DNA of 16,236 bases from Phycisphaeraceae bacterium (GCA_003552605.1 PUNN01000327.1:1-16236), one strand, 5' to 3'; shown: positions 1 through 8,449, counted from the stretch's first letter. Translations and numbers: made by a program. The notes: generated by a model not told the origin, from the letters alone.

Positions 1-1
1 C

Positions 2-586
2 ACCGCGTCGGGAGCGATCATCTTCGACAACGAGGCCGCCGACAGCTTCGAGGGACAGGTCGCCACCAACGACCTGCTCCAGACGGCGCTGCTGTCCGTT
101 GATGCGGACGGTAATTTTCAGCAGGAAGGCGCCGGCGGTGAGGAGAAACTGCGTACCGGCGAGTGGTCGAGTGCTCGCGGAGAGACCGCCGCCATCACCA
201 GCACCTCCTCGATCACCTACACCTTCGATGGCCTCCAGGACATCACCGAAATCCACGTCTACGGCGGCTGGCAGGATGGTGGCCGTGCCCGCATCGATGT
301 GGCAATCGACTACCGGGAGGCGGAAGGCGAGGACTGGATCGAGTTGATCCCGCACACAACCTTCGACCCGACGGATGAAGGGCACACATGGGGCCGCATG
401 AGCATCCTGCCGGAAAACGGTGGGTTCCTCGCAACGGACGTCGGGCAGATGCGATTCACCTTCCCGTCTCAGAAGGCCGGCCACGCCGGCTACAACGAGA
501 TCGATGTGATCCCGGAACCTGCCAGCCTCGCCCTGATGGGGCTTGGCGGCCTGTTGCTGGTGCGGCGGCGCCGCGCGAGCGCGTAG
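2..586 (+). CDS. PEP-CTERM surface/exported protein, 3' part only
   Basis: The reading frame is open from the left edge, so the start and any signal peptide lie outside the window; 194 residues are visible. The last 23 or so residues are a classic PEP-CTERM sorting signal: PEPASLALMG, a short hydrophobic stretch (GLGGLLLV) and a basic end (RRRRASA). In planctomycetes and other Gram-negative-type bacteria such tails are recognised by an exosortase, cut, and the protein is anchored or released at the cell surface. The remainder is acidic and rich in Thr, Ser, Gly and aromatic residues. The segment around residues 65-105 (ITYTFDGLQDITEIHVYGGW) reads like a beta-sandwich of the discoidin or carbohydrate-binding type, but that is a guess from texture. 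A strong terminator lies about 70 bases downstream. The PEP-CTERM call is firm; the ligand is unknown. Confidence 0.85.
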   Translation, partial: TASGAIIFDNEAADSFEGQVATNDLLQTALLSVDADGNFQQEGAGGEEKLRTGEWSSARGETAAITSTSSITYTFDGLQDITEIHVYGGWQDGGRARIDVAIDYREAEGEDWIELIPHTTFDPTDEGHTWGRMSILPENGGFLATDVGQMRFTFPSQKAGHAGYNEIDVIPEPASLALMGLGGLLLVRRRRASA

Positions 587-659
587 CCCGTTGGGGCTGG
601 ATCGTGATGTCGACGTGCGAAGGGCCGGCATCGGTGCCCACCTACTGGATGTAAGCGAG

Positions 660-690
660 CCCGCGGCCCGAAGGGACCGCGGGTTCTTTA
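660..690 (+). terminator. intrinsic terminator after the PEP-CTERM gene
   Basis: CCCGCGG (660-666) pairs with CCGCGGG (677-683). The stem continues with CCC/GGG around a GAA loop, with one bulged A at 676. TTCTTTA follows directly at 684-690. A GC-rich stem, tight loop and T-rich tail are the standard rho-independent layout. It should end the upstream transcript and insulate the gene that begins at 821. Confidence 0.85.
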
Positions 691-697
691 TAAGCCC

Positions 698-713
698 AGG
701 CATAAGAATGCCT
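698..713. promoter_or_regulatory. short palindrome upstream of the GH123-like gene
   Basis: AGGCAT (698-703) and ATGCCT (708-713) are perfect 6-base inverted arms around AAGA. The site lies just after the terminator and about 110 bases before the chosen start at 821, in one of the few AT-richer stretches here. It could be an operator or part of a promoter region. No convincing -35/-10 pair was found with it, so the role is open. Confidence 0.2.
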
Positions 714-820
714 TACATCGCCGTTTGAACCTTCACCCGCACTGGCGCGCAACCGGGAGCACCGGCGCACCGTTGCTCGCCCTCGACACCCTCCCCGGGC
801 CCTTGGAGACCTCCGCGACA

Positions 821-2701
821 ATGAACGTATACCGCAACCACATCCAGATGCGCGTGCTGGCCCTGGCATTACCAGCCACCCTCCTCATCATGCTGCTCGC
901 CGCGTCCCATTCGGCAGCCAAGCCGGTGCAACTGTTCAACGCCGACATCGTCGAGCAGATCGACGATCAGTGGCAGCCCCGGGGCACCCCGGGGGGCCAG
1001 GGGCATGGAGAGCTTGAGCCCGTGCGCATCCATGGGCCACGCAACGGGCAGGCTTCTGCAATGGTGGTGCTGTTGAGCGAGGATGAACTCGAGCACATAA
1101 GCGTTCGGGTTGAACTGTCCGCGCCGGAGGGAGCGGGGCTTGATGAAAGTGACATGCAGGTCCGTTATGGTCTCAACCACGAGCCGGCCGGCTCCGGCTG
1201 CGGTGAGGGCCGACAGCGCGATGACCACCGCATCCTCGCCGAGCAGCCGCCCGAATCGTTCACCCGGCTGCCCGTATGGATCACCGCCCACATCCCCGCC
1301 GATGCTGAGCCGGCCGACTACCGCGGCGAGATCGTGATCGATACCGGCGGGCAAAAGCTCAGCGCCGAGCTTGAACTGACCGTCCACGGCTTCACCCTGC
1401 CCGATCCCAATGACTACCACACGTTCGTGAACCTGATCTACTCACCCGACAGTGTGGCTCTGCGCTACGATGTGCCGTTCTGGTCCGATGAGCATTTCGA
1501 GAAACTCAAGCGCTCCCACCACTGGCTGCACCAGGCGGGACAGGATGTGTTGTACATCCCGTTCGTCACGGGGACGCACTTCGGTTACCGCGAGCCGGTG
1601 ATCCGGTGGATCGAGCGCGAGGACGGCGGCTATGAGCCGGACTTCACAGCGCTCGAGCGGTATCTCGAGGCCTGGGATGAGCAGGTGGGTGAGCCGGTGT
1701 TTGTCGTACTCTACATCTGGGACCGCCAGTTCGGCGCCCACGGCAACGAGCCGGACCGCGAGACCGCGACGGTGCGGGTGATCGACCCCGGCACCGGTGA
1801 GAGCCGCGACAAGGAGGCGCCATACTTCGCTCGTGAGGGCAGCCGCGCGTTCTGGGAGCCGGCAATCACCGGGGCGATCGAGCGGATTGAGCAGCGCGGC
1901 TGGGGTGGCCGGCTCGAGCAGCGGGGCTGGGACAGTGACCACGTGCTGCTGGGCATCGCCCACGACCGCAAGCCCATCGAGGAGGTGGTCGCTTTCTTTC
2001 AGGATGTGGCGCCGGATCGCAAGTGGAACGTGATCTCACATGCGCGCGGCTATGGCCTGCCTGGCAATCCCGAGCCGGTCGATGGACTGGTGATCGGGTA
2101 CCACGAGTACCCGTGGAACCCCGAGCCCTCGCCGCCGCTGGACGGCCGGCTGATCGGCGGCTGGGACATCGAGCACCCGCGCGCAAGCATCGCCCGTTTC
2201 CATGCGTTCATGAACAGCAACGCCGCTTCCTACCGCTGGCTGCTGGAAGGCACCACGGGCAGTGACCACCGTCGGTGGACGGTGGGCGTGACGCGGTTTC
2301 AGACCGACTTTTTCCACATCGACGGTGAAGGCCGGCTGCTGGACATGTCCGGCTGGGTGAACCTGATGCGCAACCACGATGTGCTGCTGGCGCCCGGCCC
2401 GGAGGGAGCCCTGGCCAAGCAGAAATATCAGTTGCTGATCGAGGGGGTGCAGGACACCGAAGCCCGCATCGCCATCGAGCGGGTGCTTGCAGATGAAGCG
2501 CTGAAAGCGAAGCTGGATGATGAACTGATCGAACGTGCCCGAGACATCCTGGAGTGGCGGATCAAGGTGATCCGCGAGCAGCGCGATGCCCGCCCGCGCT
2601 GGAGCACCTACATGGAGGTCGACGATATCGAGGGCATCAGCGAGCTCTACGCTGTGGCCGGCGAGGTGACCGATGCGGCCGGCCTCGAGCCGGGCCGCTG
2701 A
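821..2701 (+). CDS. exported GH123/DUF4091-like protein
   Basis: Probable secreted glycoside-hydrolase-like protein of 626 residues. I chose ATG 821 because GGAG at 805-808 precedes it and because residues 10-33 (MRVLALALPA ... ASHSAA) form a signal peptide; a TTG at 725 would add 32 unlikely residues, and ATG 848 is an alternative start. Residues 34 to about 175 resemble the N-terminal beta-domain of GH123/DUF4091 proteins, ending in the typical phrase GFTLPDPNDYHTF. A TIM-barrel-like region with many aromatic residues follows. The C-terminal part (YQLLIEGVQDTEARI) fits the family's 'reGieDyE' segment. By eye, the position where the family has a catalytic Asp-Glu pair reads HDRKP (Asp382-Arg383), so classical hexosaminidase activity is doubtful. 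It is the first of three exported proteins in a row, which suggests polysaccharide handling outside the cytoplasm. The family call is moderate and the substrate unknown. Confidence 0.7.
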   Translation: MNVYRNHIQMRVLALALPATLLIMLLAASHSAAKPVQLFNADIVEQIDDQWQPRGTPGGQGHGELEPVRIHGPRNGQASAMVVLLSEDELEHISVRVELSAPEGAGLDESDMQVRYGLNHEPAGSGCGEGRQRDDHRILAEQPPESFTRLPVWITAHIPADAEPADYRGEIVIDTGGQKLSAELELTVHGFTLPDPNDYHTFVNLIYSPDSVALRYDVPFWSDEHFEKLKRSHHWLHQAGQDVLYIPFVTGTHFGYREPVIRWIEREDGGYEPDFTALERYLEAWDEQVGEPVFVVLYIWDRQFGAHGNEPDRETATVRVIDPGTGESRDKEAPYFAREGSRAFWEPAITGAIERIEQRGWGGRLEQRGWDSDHVLLGIAHDRKPIEEVVAFFQDVAPDRKWNVISHARGYGLPGNPEPVDGLVIGYHEYPWNPEPSPPLDGRLIGGWDIEHPRASIARFHAFMNSNAASYRWLLEGTTGSDHRRWTVGVTRFQTDFFHIDGEGRLLDMSGWVNLMRNHDVLLAPGPEGALAKQKYQLLIEGVQDTEARIAIERVLADEALKAKLDDELIERARDILEWRIKVIREQRDARPRWSTYMEVDDIEGISELYAVAGEVTDAAGLEPGR

Positions 2702-2712
2702 CTGAGCCCGCA

Positions 2713-3161
2713 TCACCATCGCGGCGTGCCATTTGCCAGCCTAAGAAGCAGATGCTGCCAAGCCAAGCCGAGAATTCTTGCGACCCTTTTTGCCTCATCA
2801 AGAGCGAATCTGTGGGCTACCGGGCGACCGGGCAGTTCCCCATTGTCACGCGCGCCGGACCTCGGCAAGCCGACAAGACCGCGTTGACCCGGCCGGCGCT
2901 GCCGGAACATGACGACATCAGCCTCAAAGCCCTCGAGAAGCGACGCCCCGCCCACGTTGACCCGGGGGGCTTCTCAGCCGGTTTGCTGATGCCCGTGTCA
3001 TCTTTGACGAAGTTCAGCATGTGCCGGAACTGATTTGCTGCGTGCAGGGCATCGTGGATATGAACGAGCGGCCGAGGCATCTTGTACTCACCGGTTCGCA
3101 CAGATTCCTGCTGTACCGGCAAATCAGCCAGTTGCTTGCTGGCCGTTGTGGCATCCGGCAC
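2713..3161 (-). pseudogene. possible frameshifted gene remnant, unidentified
   Basis: On the minus strand a frame starting at 3161 reads through VHIHDALHAANQFRHMLNFV and continues toward 2817. A second frame ending at 2713 reads GGASLLEGFEADVVMFRQ and onward to LRLANGTPRW. The two could be joined by a one-base slip near the run of six G's (+ strand 2963-2970). Joined, they give about 140 residues of more protein-like composition than either frame beyond the junction. I recognise no family, and no start signal is visible. This may equally be non-coding DNA with chance open frames. Confidence 0.2.
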
Positions 3162-3241
3162 CTGCTGCCGTTGTGGGGAGCCGCCCTGCGCGCTTGCCGC
3201 TCAACCGATGCCACGGTGCGGGTGCTTCAACGCAATAGTTT

Positions 3242-3270
3242 GCAACCGTCGTCACATCGGCAACGGTTGC
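3242..3270. repeat. perfect 8-base inverted repeat
   Basis: GCAACCGT (3242-3249) and ACGGTTGC (3263-3270) are exact inverted arms around a 13-base spacer. It lies about 120 bases before the start of the PQQ-like protein gene, immediately upstream of a possible promoter. A regulator-binding dyad or an RNA hairpin are both possible. Confidence 0.4.
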
Positions 3271-3282
3271 CGCTATGACGGG

Positions 3283-3310
3283 TTGTGCTGCCGCAGACTG
3301 CGGGGATAAT
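3283..3310 (+). promoter_or_regulatory. candidate sigma-70-like promoter for the PQQ-like gene
   Basis: TTGTGC (3283-3288) and GATAAT (3305-3310) are separated by 16 bases. The -10 element matches 5 of 6 consensus positions, the -35 only 3 of 6. A start near 3317 would give a leader of about 70 bases that contains the hairpin at 3344-3368. Position is sensible, but the match alone is weak. Confidence 0.25.
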
Positions 3311-3343
3311 GACTTGCAGGAATCGCCATGCCCTATGTGAGCA

Positions 3344-3368
3344 GGGCCCCGGGCCGCGGGGCCCTTTT
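3344..3368 (+). terminator. terminator-like hairpin just upstream of a start codon
   Basis: GGGCCCCG (3344-3351) and CGGGGCCC (3357-3364) form a perfect 8-base stem with a 5-base loop (GGCCG), followed by TTTT (3365-3368) and then CCC. The hairpin ends 20 bases before ATG 3389 and 7 bases before the AGGAG at 3376-3380. No promoter fits between hairpin and gene, so any transcript of the gene must pass through it. It is either an attenuator or a terminator for upstream transcription that leaks. Confidence 0.6.
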
Positions 3369-3388
3369 CCCGTACAGGAGATCACCGG

Positions 3389-6300
3389 ATGACACGTTCA
3401 GTCACAGCATTTTGGTTGACGATTGTGGGTTTGCTGACAGGTGCCGCGGCCGCGGCTGACCTGGAAAGCATCACCGAGCGCGATGGCGGCGAATCCGGCC
3501 TGGTCGTGCTGGTCGAGCCTGCGGATACGAACCTGGCGATTGATCTGGCAGGCACGGACCGTCATCTGGTGGTGGCATTGACCGCCGATGCTCAGCGCGC
3601 GGGCCAGATGGATGAGGCCTTTGCCGAGGCGGATGTGCATCCGGTGGCTGATGCCGTTCACTGGCAACAGCCGGACAAATTGCCCTTGCCCACACATGCG
3701 GTCAATGTGCTCGTGGTGGATGCGGAGGCGGCCCATCGTCTTGGTGATGATGAGATCGAGCGTGTGCTGTCTCCGGGATACGGCTTTGCGCTGGTCGATG
3801 ACCGGGAGGTTCGCAAACCCCGCCCCGATGAGATGGACACCTGGCTGGGGTGGAACGCCAGCGCCACCGGCAATCGCATGAGCCGCGACACCGCGCTGCG
3901 CCCGCCCAACAGCATCCGCTGGCTGACCGGCCCCCGCACTGGTGGATTCCACATCGCCACCGACCGGGTGCATTATCTGGAGGCCTCATGGTCCTCGCGT
4001 AATCGCTTCTTCTATGAAGACATTTTCGGCCACACCCGCAATCACGGCCACGCCCGCGATGCTTTCTCCGGTGTCGCCCTGTGGCGCCAGCGCTACGATG
4101 ATAGTCCCACCCTGTTGCCCTGGAACTGGATTGTGTTCAGCGATGGGCAGCGGCTGTTCCTGCCTGCCGATGGGGCCGGCCAGGCTCCCCGGAACCAGCC
4201 TGTTGATCATGTGGATATGCAGTCGCGTGACATCCTCACCGGTGAGGCTCTGTCCGAGACGCTGCCCGAAGCCCGATGGGGCGAGCGGGTCCGGGCGGGA
4301 GAGATCGAGCGGGGCGACTGGGGCATGGCGTTTTCCTGGTACCACCGCATCATCAGCGATGGCGAACGTCTGTATCAGGCCGATGGCGGTCATACCTTCC
4401 GCGCCCTCAGCGCCGATGGCAGTGAGGTCATCTGGGAAAAGTCCGTGGAAGATGAGGGCTACGCCGACATGGTTGCCACCGATGGGGAAACGCTTGCAGT
4501 GGTCATCTCCTCGACTGACGACTTTCCGGCACCGAGCTTCCGCAACTTCAATCGCAACGCCAATCTCGCCAGGGTCATCGTCGGCCTGGACCCTGCCACG
4601 GGTGAGGAGCGTTGGCGGTATGATGGTGTCGATGGTTATCCGCTGGCATTCCTGATCGTCGATCACGGGGTCGTGGCCGCGGCCAGCCATTTGATCGGCC
4701 ACAGACAAGCCCGGGATCGCGCCACCTCGATGCGCTCGACCCATGAGCATGTGGAAAACAGCATCCTCGTCTCGCTCGATGCGGAAACCGGCCGCGAGCA
4801 TTTCAAGCGGGCCGGGGCGGAGGATTTTGCGGAGTTGAACAATCGCGGCGACCGCTCCGGGCTCAATGTCGGCGAGGACCGGATCATTTACAACGAGTCC
4901 ATGTATGCCTTCATCTACGACATCAAGAGTGGTGAGCTGATCGAAACCATCGATTGGGAGACCCGCTTCACCGGCTGGAGCGCCACGACGAAGGACTATC
5001 TCCTGAACGGGATGCGTTTCATCGCTCACGACAGCAGTCTGGATGAGGAGAATCTCATCAGTCATTCTGACTACGGCAGCTATAACCGGCCTGCCAACGG
5101 CATGCTCTACATTGCCGGCGGGTTCTTGACCACGGCGAGCAGGCGAACCGTGGGCGAGATGCTGGCCCTGGCTCACGAGGAGCACTTCCCCGAGCGCCTC
5201 GCGGATGAAGATCGCCTGCTGCTGCGCGGCGAGGCGGCCGGCGTGCGCGAGCCGGATGCCGAGGACTGGCCCACCTTCCGCGGGGATTTCGCCCGCCGCG
5301 GGTGGCGGCCGGCCGATGGGCCGGCCGAACTCGAACGCGCGTGGGAAACGGAAATCAGTGAACTCCCGGGCATCGATGGCACAGTCCGTTACGGCTGGCG
5401 GCTCAACAGTGACAGCCCGGGGATCATCACACAGGCGGTGGCCGACAGTGAGCGCGTGCTGGTTTCCGTTCCCGATCGCCATGAACTGGTCTGCCTCGAT
5501 CTCGCCGATGGACGCGAGCGCTGGCGGACCCGCCTCGGTGGCCGCAGCGCCGCCCCGCCTACCCTCGCCGGTGATGTGGCCTTCGTCGGCGTCAACGATG
5601 GCACCATATCGGCGATCAACCTCGAAGATGGTTCAATCATCTGGACCTTCCTCGCCGCGCCCTACGAGCGCCTGCACAACGCCCATCAGCAACTCGAAAG
5701 CACCCACCCGGTGCGTTCCAGCCCGGTGCTGCATGATGGCCTGCTGTACGTCTCGGCGGGGCGGCACGGGCTCAGTGACAATGGCATCTACCTCTGGGCA
5801 CTTGACCCGGCCACCGGCGAACCGCGCAACAGCAGTGTCATCACCAACGGGCATGTGAATGACCTCATGCAACTGGTCGATGGCAAGCTGCGTGTGGCCT
5901 ATTCGACGATCGACCCGGAAACCCTCGAAAGAAGCGACCTGGACCGACGGGCGAGCCCCTCGCTCATCCCTGATGAGCAGGGCCACACCGGCGGCATGGG
6001 ATGGCTTGGCCCCTACATGCTCTGGCGCGGTTACCGCACCTATGGCCCCAATGACATGAACCGGGCGGGCGCTGCGGTGCAGATTGAAGACGGCTTCGTC
6101 AGCTTCACCGACAACGCCTACCGGGAAGTGCCGTTCGATGATGTCGACAACAGCAGGCGTGTGGTCAGGTTCCCCGGCGACCGTTTCAGCGATCGGATCG
6201 GCCCGAGGAGCTTGCGAACCTTCCTCGCCGGAGCCGGGCGCTACTTCTACTTTGCGACCCGGCAGGATGAGAACATCCGCATAGCGGTGGTCGACCGGGA

Positions 6301-6439
6301 ATCGGAGAAAGTGGAAAACTTCGACTTCGACATTGCCGAGGGCCGCGAGCGGCTCATCCCCGACAGCATCGCGATCGCCCACGGCCGCGTCATCGTGACC
6401 ACCACCGCCGGTCGTGTGCTGGCGTTCGCTGCCCCGTGA
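3389..6439 (+). CDS. exported PQQ-like beta-propeller protein
   Basis: Large exported protein of 1016 residues. ATG 3389 has AGGAG 8 bases upstream, and residues 1-23 (MTRSVTAFWLTIVGLLTGAA) form a signal peptide. Blades of the PQQ-binding-like (BamB/quinoprotein-type) propeller recur as a 'D-x-TG-x-x-x-W' pattern: LDPATGEERWRY near residue 400, LDAETGREHF near 462, LDLADGRERWRT near 702, LEDGSIIWTF near 743 and LDPATGEP near 804. Residue 627 begins WPTFRGD, a phrase that often opens planctomycete propeller domains, so the protein probably holds two propellers (roughly 350-600 and 625-1016) after an unassigned N-terminal domain. Cofactor-binding residues cannot be assigned by eye, so it may be a scaffold rather than a dehydrogenase. 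It stands between two carbohydrate-active-type genes, and the next gene follows after 126 bases with no clear terminator, which suggests co-expression. Confidence 0.8.
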   Translation: MTRSVTAFWLTIVGLLTGAAAAADLESITERDGGESGLVVLVEPADTNLAIDLAGTDRHLVVALTADAQRAGQMDEAFAEADVHPVADAVHWQQPDKLPLPTHAVNVLVVDAEAAHRLGDDEIERVLSPGYGFALVDDREVRKPRPDEMDTWLGWNASATGNRMSRDTALRPPNSIRWLTGPRTGGFHIATDRVHYLEASWSSRNRFFYEDIFGHTRNHGHARDAFSGVALWRQRYDDSPTLLPWNWIVFSDGQRLFLPADGAGQAPRNQPVDHVDMQSRDILTGEALSETLPEARWGERVRAGEIERGDWGMAFSWYHRIISDGERLYQADGGHTFRALSADGSEVIWEKSVEDEGYADMVATDGETLAVVISSTDDFPAPSFRNFNRNANLARVIVGLDPATGEERWRYDGVDGYPLAFLIVDHGVVAAASHLIGHRQARDRATSMRSTHEHVENSILVSLDAETGREHFKRAGAEDFAELNNRGDRSGLNVGEDRIIYNESMYAFIYDIKSGELIETIDWETRFTGWSATTKDYLLNGMRFIAHDSSLDEENLISHSDYGSYNRPANGMLYIAGGFLTTASRRTVGEMLALAHEEHFPERLADEDRLLLRGEAAGVREPDAEDWPTFRGDFARRGWRPADGPAELERAWETEISELPGIDGTVRYGWRLNSDSPGIITQAVADSERVLVSVPDRHELVCLDLADGRERWRTRLGGRSAAPPTLAGDVAFVGVNDGTISAINLEDGSIIWTFLAAPYERLHNAHQQLESTHPVRSSPVLHDGLLYVSAGRHGLSDNGIYLWALDPATGEPRNSSVITNGHVNDLMQLVDGKLRVAYSTIDPETLERSDLDRRASPSLIPDEQGHTGGMGWLGPYMLWRGYRTYGPNDMNRAGAAVQIEDGFVSFTDNAYREVPFDDVDNSRRVVRFPGDRFSDRIGPRSLRTFLAGAGRYFYFATRQDENIRIAVVDRESEKVENFDFDIAEGRERLIPDSIAIAHGRVIVTTTAGRVLAFAAP

Positions 6440-6565
6440 GTCGCCGCGGCGAGTGGTCAGCAGCGCTGTTACGGCTCCGCCACGGCCGGCCCGGCCCCGG
6501 ATGCCGGGTGGTGGCGGCGGGCAATAGGGGGCCGCCTCGCCGCGTTGGATACTCAGGAGGTCATC

Positions 6566-8449
6566 ATGAACTGGACACCCCTGCTGCTGCTCGCCCTCAC
6601 ACTCACCCTCACCCTTTTCCTCACCTTGGCCACCGCCGCCGAGACCGGGCAGCGGCCGCGGCTGCTTCTCAGCGATGACCGGATCGACGAGCTGCGCAAG
6701 CTTGTACGCGAAGATGGCACCCACCACGCGCAAGTCTACGAGCAGATGAAGTGGCGGGTGGATGAGGCCGATCTCGAGGAGGCCCACCACGATCACATCT
6801 TCCCCTACAAGCGCTCGTACCGTGCCCGCGAGGCGGCGATGCTCAGCCTGCTGGCCGAGGATGAGGCCGAGCGGAAGCGCTACGCGGACATCGCCTTCGA
6901 CACGCTCAAGGACAGCTTCACCGACCCCGACACCCAGGACCGGACCATGACCACCGGCAGCGGCCTGGCGCGGGCCATGATGAGCCTGGGCACCGCCCTG
7001 ACCTATGACTGGTGCTACAACACTTGGGATGATGAGCAGCGCCAGCGCGTGCGCGAGAAGATGATCGAGGCCCTCGATGCCTGGCCGGACTTCGGCCATA
7101 CGAACCTCCAACACCCCGGCACCTCCAACTGGGTGGCCGTCACGCGCGGCGGTGAGATGATGCTCATGCTCGCCGCGGCGGAGCAAGAGAACCGGGCTGA
7201 CCGGTACCAGGAGCTCAAGCGCCAGCTCGTGCGCCACATGAACACGGCCTTTGATGACCTCGGGGTCACGCAGGAGGGCGTGGGCTACGCCGAATACCCC
7301 GGCGGCTTCCTGCTGCCTTCGGTCTTTGCGACGAAGAAACTCGGTGACGATGAGCTATGGCAGCAGGCCCAGCGCCACAACTGGTGGCGCATGGCCATGT
7401 ACACCCACGCATTCAACGACATCGACCGAAAGTTCGTCCAGACCGGCGTTGCCCACGGCAGCAACTTCAATGAGGGATGGATCAGCCTTCTTTTCAACAC
7501 GGTGCCCGAAGATGAGCTTGGCTATTACCGCTACTTCTATGACCGGCACATGGGCAAACATTCGCGCATGCCGCTGAACCGGCGATTCGATGGCGACCGT
7601 GCCGGTGCTGTGTACGCCCTCATCTACTACCCTGAGGATGTCGAGCCGCAGGACCCCACCGGTCACTACCCGGTCGGTGTCGGTGGCAGCCGCGGGTGGC
7701 AGTTCTTCCGCAACAAGTGGGAGGATGAGAGCGATGCGCATGCATCGCTCGCGGCCAAGACGCAGATGCATCCCCGTGCGTGGGCACAGCCCGAAACCTT
7801 CGCCATTAACCTGATGGCTTACAACACCCGCTTCATAGGCGGGCCGGGCAAGCAGCGCGATGACACCTTCTACAGCACCCTGCTTGTCGATGGTCGATAC
7901 AACACCGATGACACCGGCCGCGCCACGGGTCAGCGCGGCGAGTTCGAGGCCGACACCGAGCGCGGCTACGCCACCGTCCGCGGCGGTGAGCTCTATCGCA
8001 ACCTCGGCGTCAACGACGCCACACGCCACCTCATGACTGACTTCTCCAGGCCCGAACGCTCCATCGTCGCCACGCTCGATCAGGTCGAAAGCGACCAGGA
8101 GCGCACCTGGACCTGGCAGGCCAACCTCGGTGATGATGATGGTGATGATGGCGTCGAGGCCGAGTTGAAGCCCGATGGCGACCGCCCAGGCTTCATCCTC
8201 CGCGGCCGCAACGACAGTTACGTCCGCGGCTGGGTGCTGCATCCGGCTGATGCCGACCTCGACCGCAAGGATGATGCCCTGCGGATCGAAACCGCCGGCC
8301 GTGAGGCGAAAATCCTGGTGGTCATGCTCGTGGGCACCGGCGAACTGCCCGAGGGAAGGATCGAGGGCCGCGGCATGGACACGGTGCTGCACGTCGATGA
8401 CCGTGCGGTGCAATTCGACCCGGAGAAAGGTCGCATCGTGAGTGAGTGA
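6566..8449 (+). CDS. exported heparinase II/III-like polysaccharide lyase
   Basis: Exported protein of 627 residues. ATG 6566 is preceded by a perfect AGGAGG (6555-6560, 5 bases away), and residues 1-25 form a Leu/Thr-rich signal peptide ending ATAAE. The mature part opens RPRLLLSDDRIDELRKLV, typical of the alginate-lyase/heparinase superfamily. Then come LTYDWCYNTWDDEQRQRV, TSNWVAVTRGGEMM and TQEGVGYAEYPGG, which fit the (alpha/alpha) toroid of heparinase II/III-type lyases; the Tyr of GYAEY is a candidate catalytic residue. After about residue 380 a beta-sandwich-like part follows, with an acidic loop DDDGDDG near residues 523-529. These enzymes cleave uronic-acid polysaccharides by beta-elimination. 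Where related PL17 enzymes have Asn-His this one has Asn-Trp, so activity is not certain. It is the last of three exported genes in line. Family call good, substrate unknown. Confidence 0.75.
   Translation: MNWTPLLLLALTLTLTLFLTLATAAETGQRPRLLLSDDRIDELRKLVREDGTHHAQVYEQMKWRVDEADLEEAHHDHIFPYKRSYRAREAAMLSLLAEDEAERKRYADIAFDTLKDSFTDPDTQDRTMTTGSGLARAMMSLGTALTYDWCYNTWDDEQRQRVREKMIEALDAWPDFGHTNLQHPGTSNWVAVTRGGEMMLMLAAAEQENRADRYQELKRQLVRHMNTAFDDLGVTQEGVGYAEYPGGFLLPSVFATKKLGDDELWQQAQRHNWWRMAMYTHAFNDIDRKFVQTGVAHGSNFNEGWISLLFNTVPEDELGYYRYFYDRHMGKHSRMPLNRRFDGDRAGAVYALIYYPEDVEPQDPTGHYPVGVGGSRGWQFFRNKWEDESDAHASLAAKTQMHPRAWAQPETFAINLMAYNTRFIGGPGKQRDDTFYSTLLVDGRYNTDDTGRATGQRGEFEADTERGYATVRGGELYRNLGVNDATRHLMTDFSRPERSIVATLDQVESDQERTWTWQANLGDDDGDDGVEAELKPDGDRPGFILRGRNDSYVRGWVLHPADADLDRKDDALRIETAGREAKILVVMLVGTGELPEGRIEGRGMDTVLHVDDRAVQFDPEKGRIVSE

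Larger units (their letters stand above)
2702..3388. other. 687-base gap without a convincing intact gene
   Basis: No open frame here has a signal, domain or ribosome-binding site that supports a real gene. The left 450 bases are less GC-rich in places than the neighbouring genes (for example around 2770-2795) and contain mutually overlapping frames on both strands. The right 150 bases hold an inverted repeat (3242-3270), a possible promoter (3283-3310) and a terminator-like hairpin (3344-3368), all listed separately. The gap may be old gene debris followed by a regulated leader. Confidence 0.5.

Noticed and set aside
725..820. Upstream TTG start for the GH123-like protein
   Set aside because: It would put 32 polar residues before the signal peptide and has no ribosome-binding site; ATG 821 or 848 fits better.
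3986..5482. Long minus-strand open frame (about 500 codons) inside the PQQ-like gene
   Set aside because: It mirrors the codon bias of the plus-strand gene, has no domain, signal or ribosome-binding site, and the plus-strand frame shows clear propeller repeats.
6545..6565. Upstream TTG start for the lyase gene
   Set aside because: It would place the perfect AGGAGG inside the coding region; ATG 6566 lies 5 bases after that site.
5633..7237. Minus-strand open frame of over 500 codons spanning two plus-strand genes
   Set aside because: High GC at third positions removes stop codons from the antisense frame; its translation has the Val/Gly/Asp/His-rich texture of a shadow frame.
7355..8413. Minus-strand open frame inside the lyase gene
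   Set aside because: Shadow of the lyase frame; no start signal or recognisable domain.
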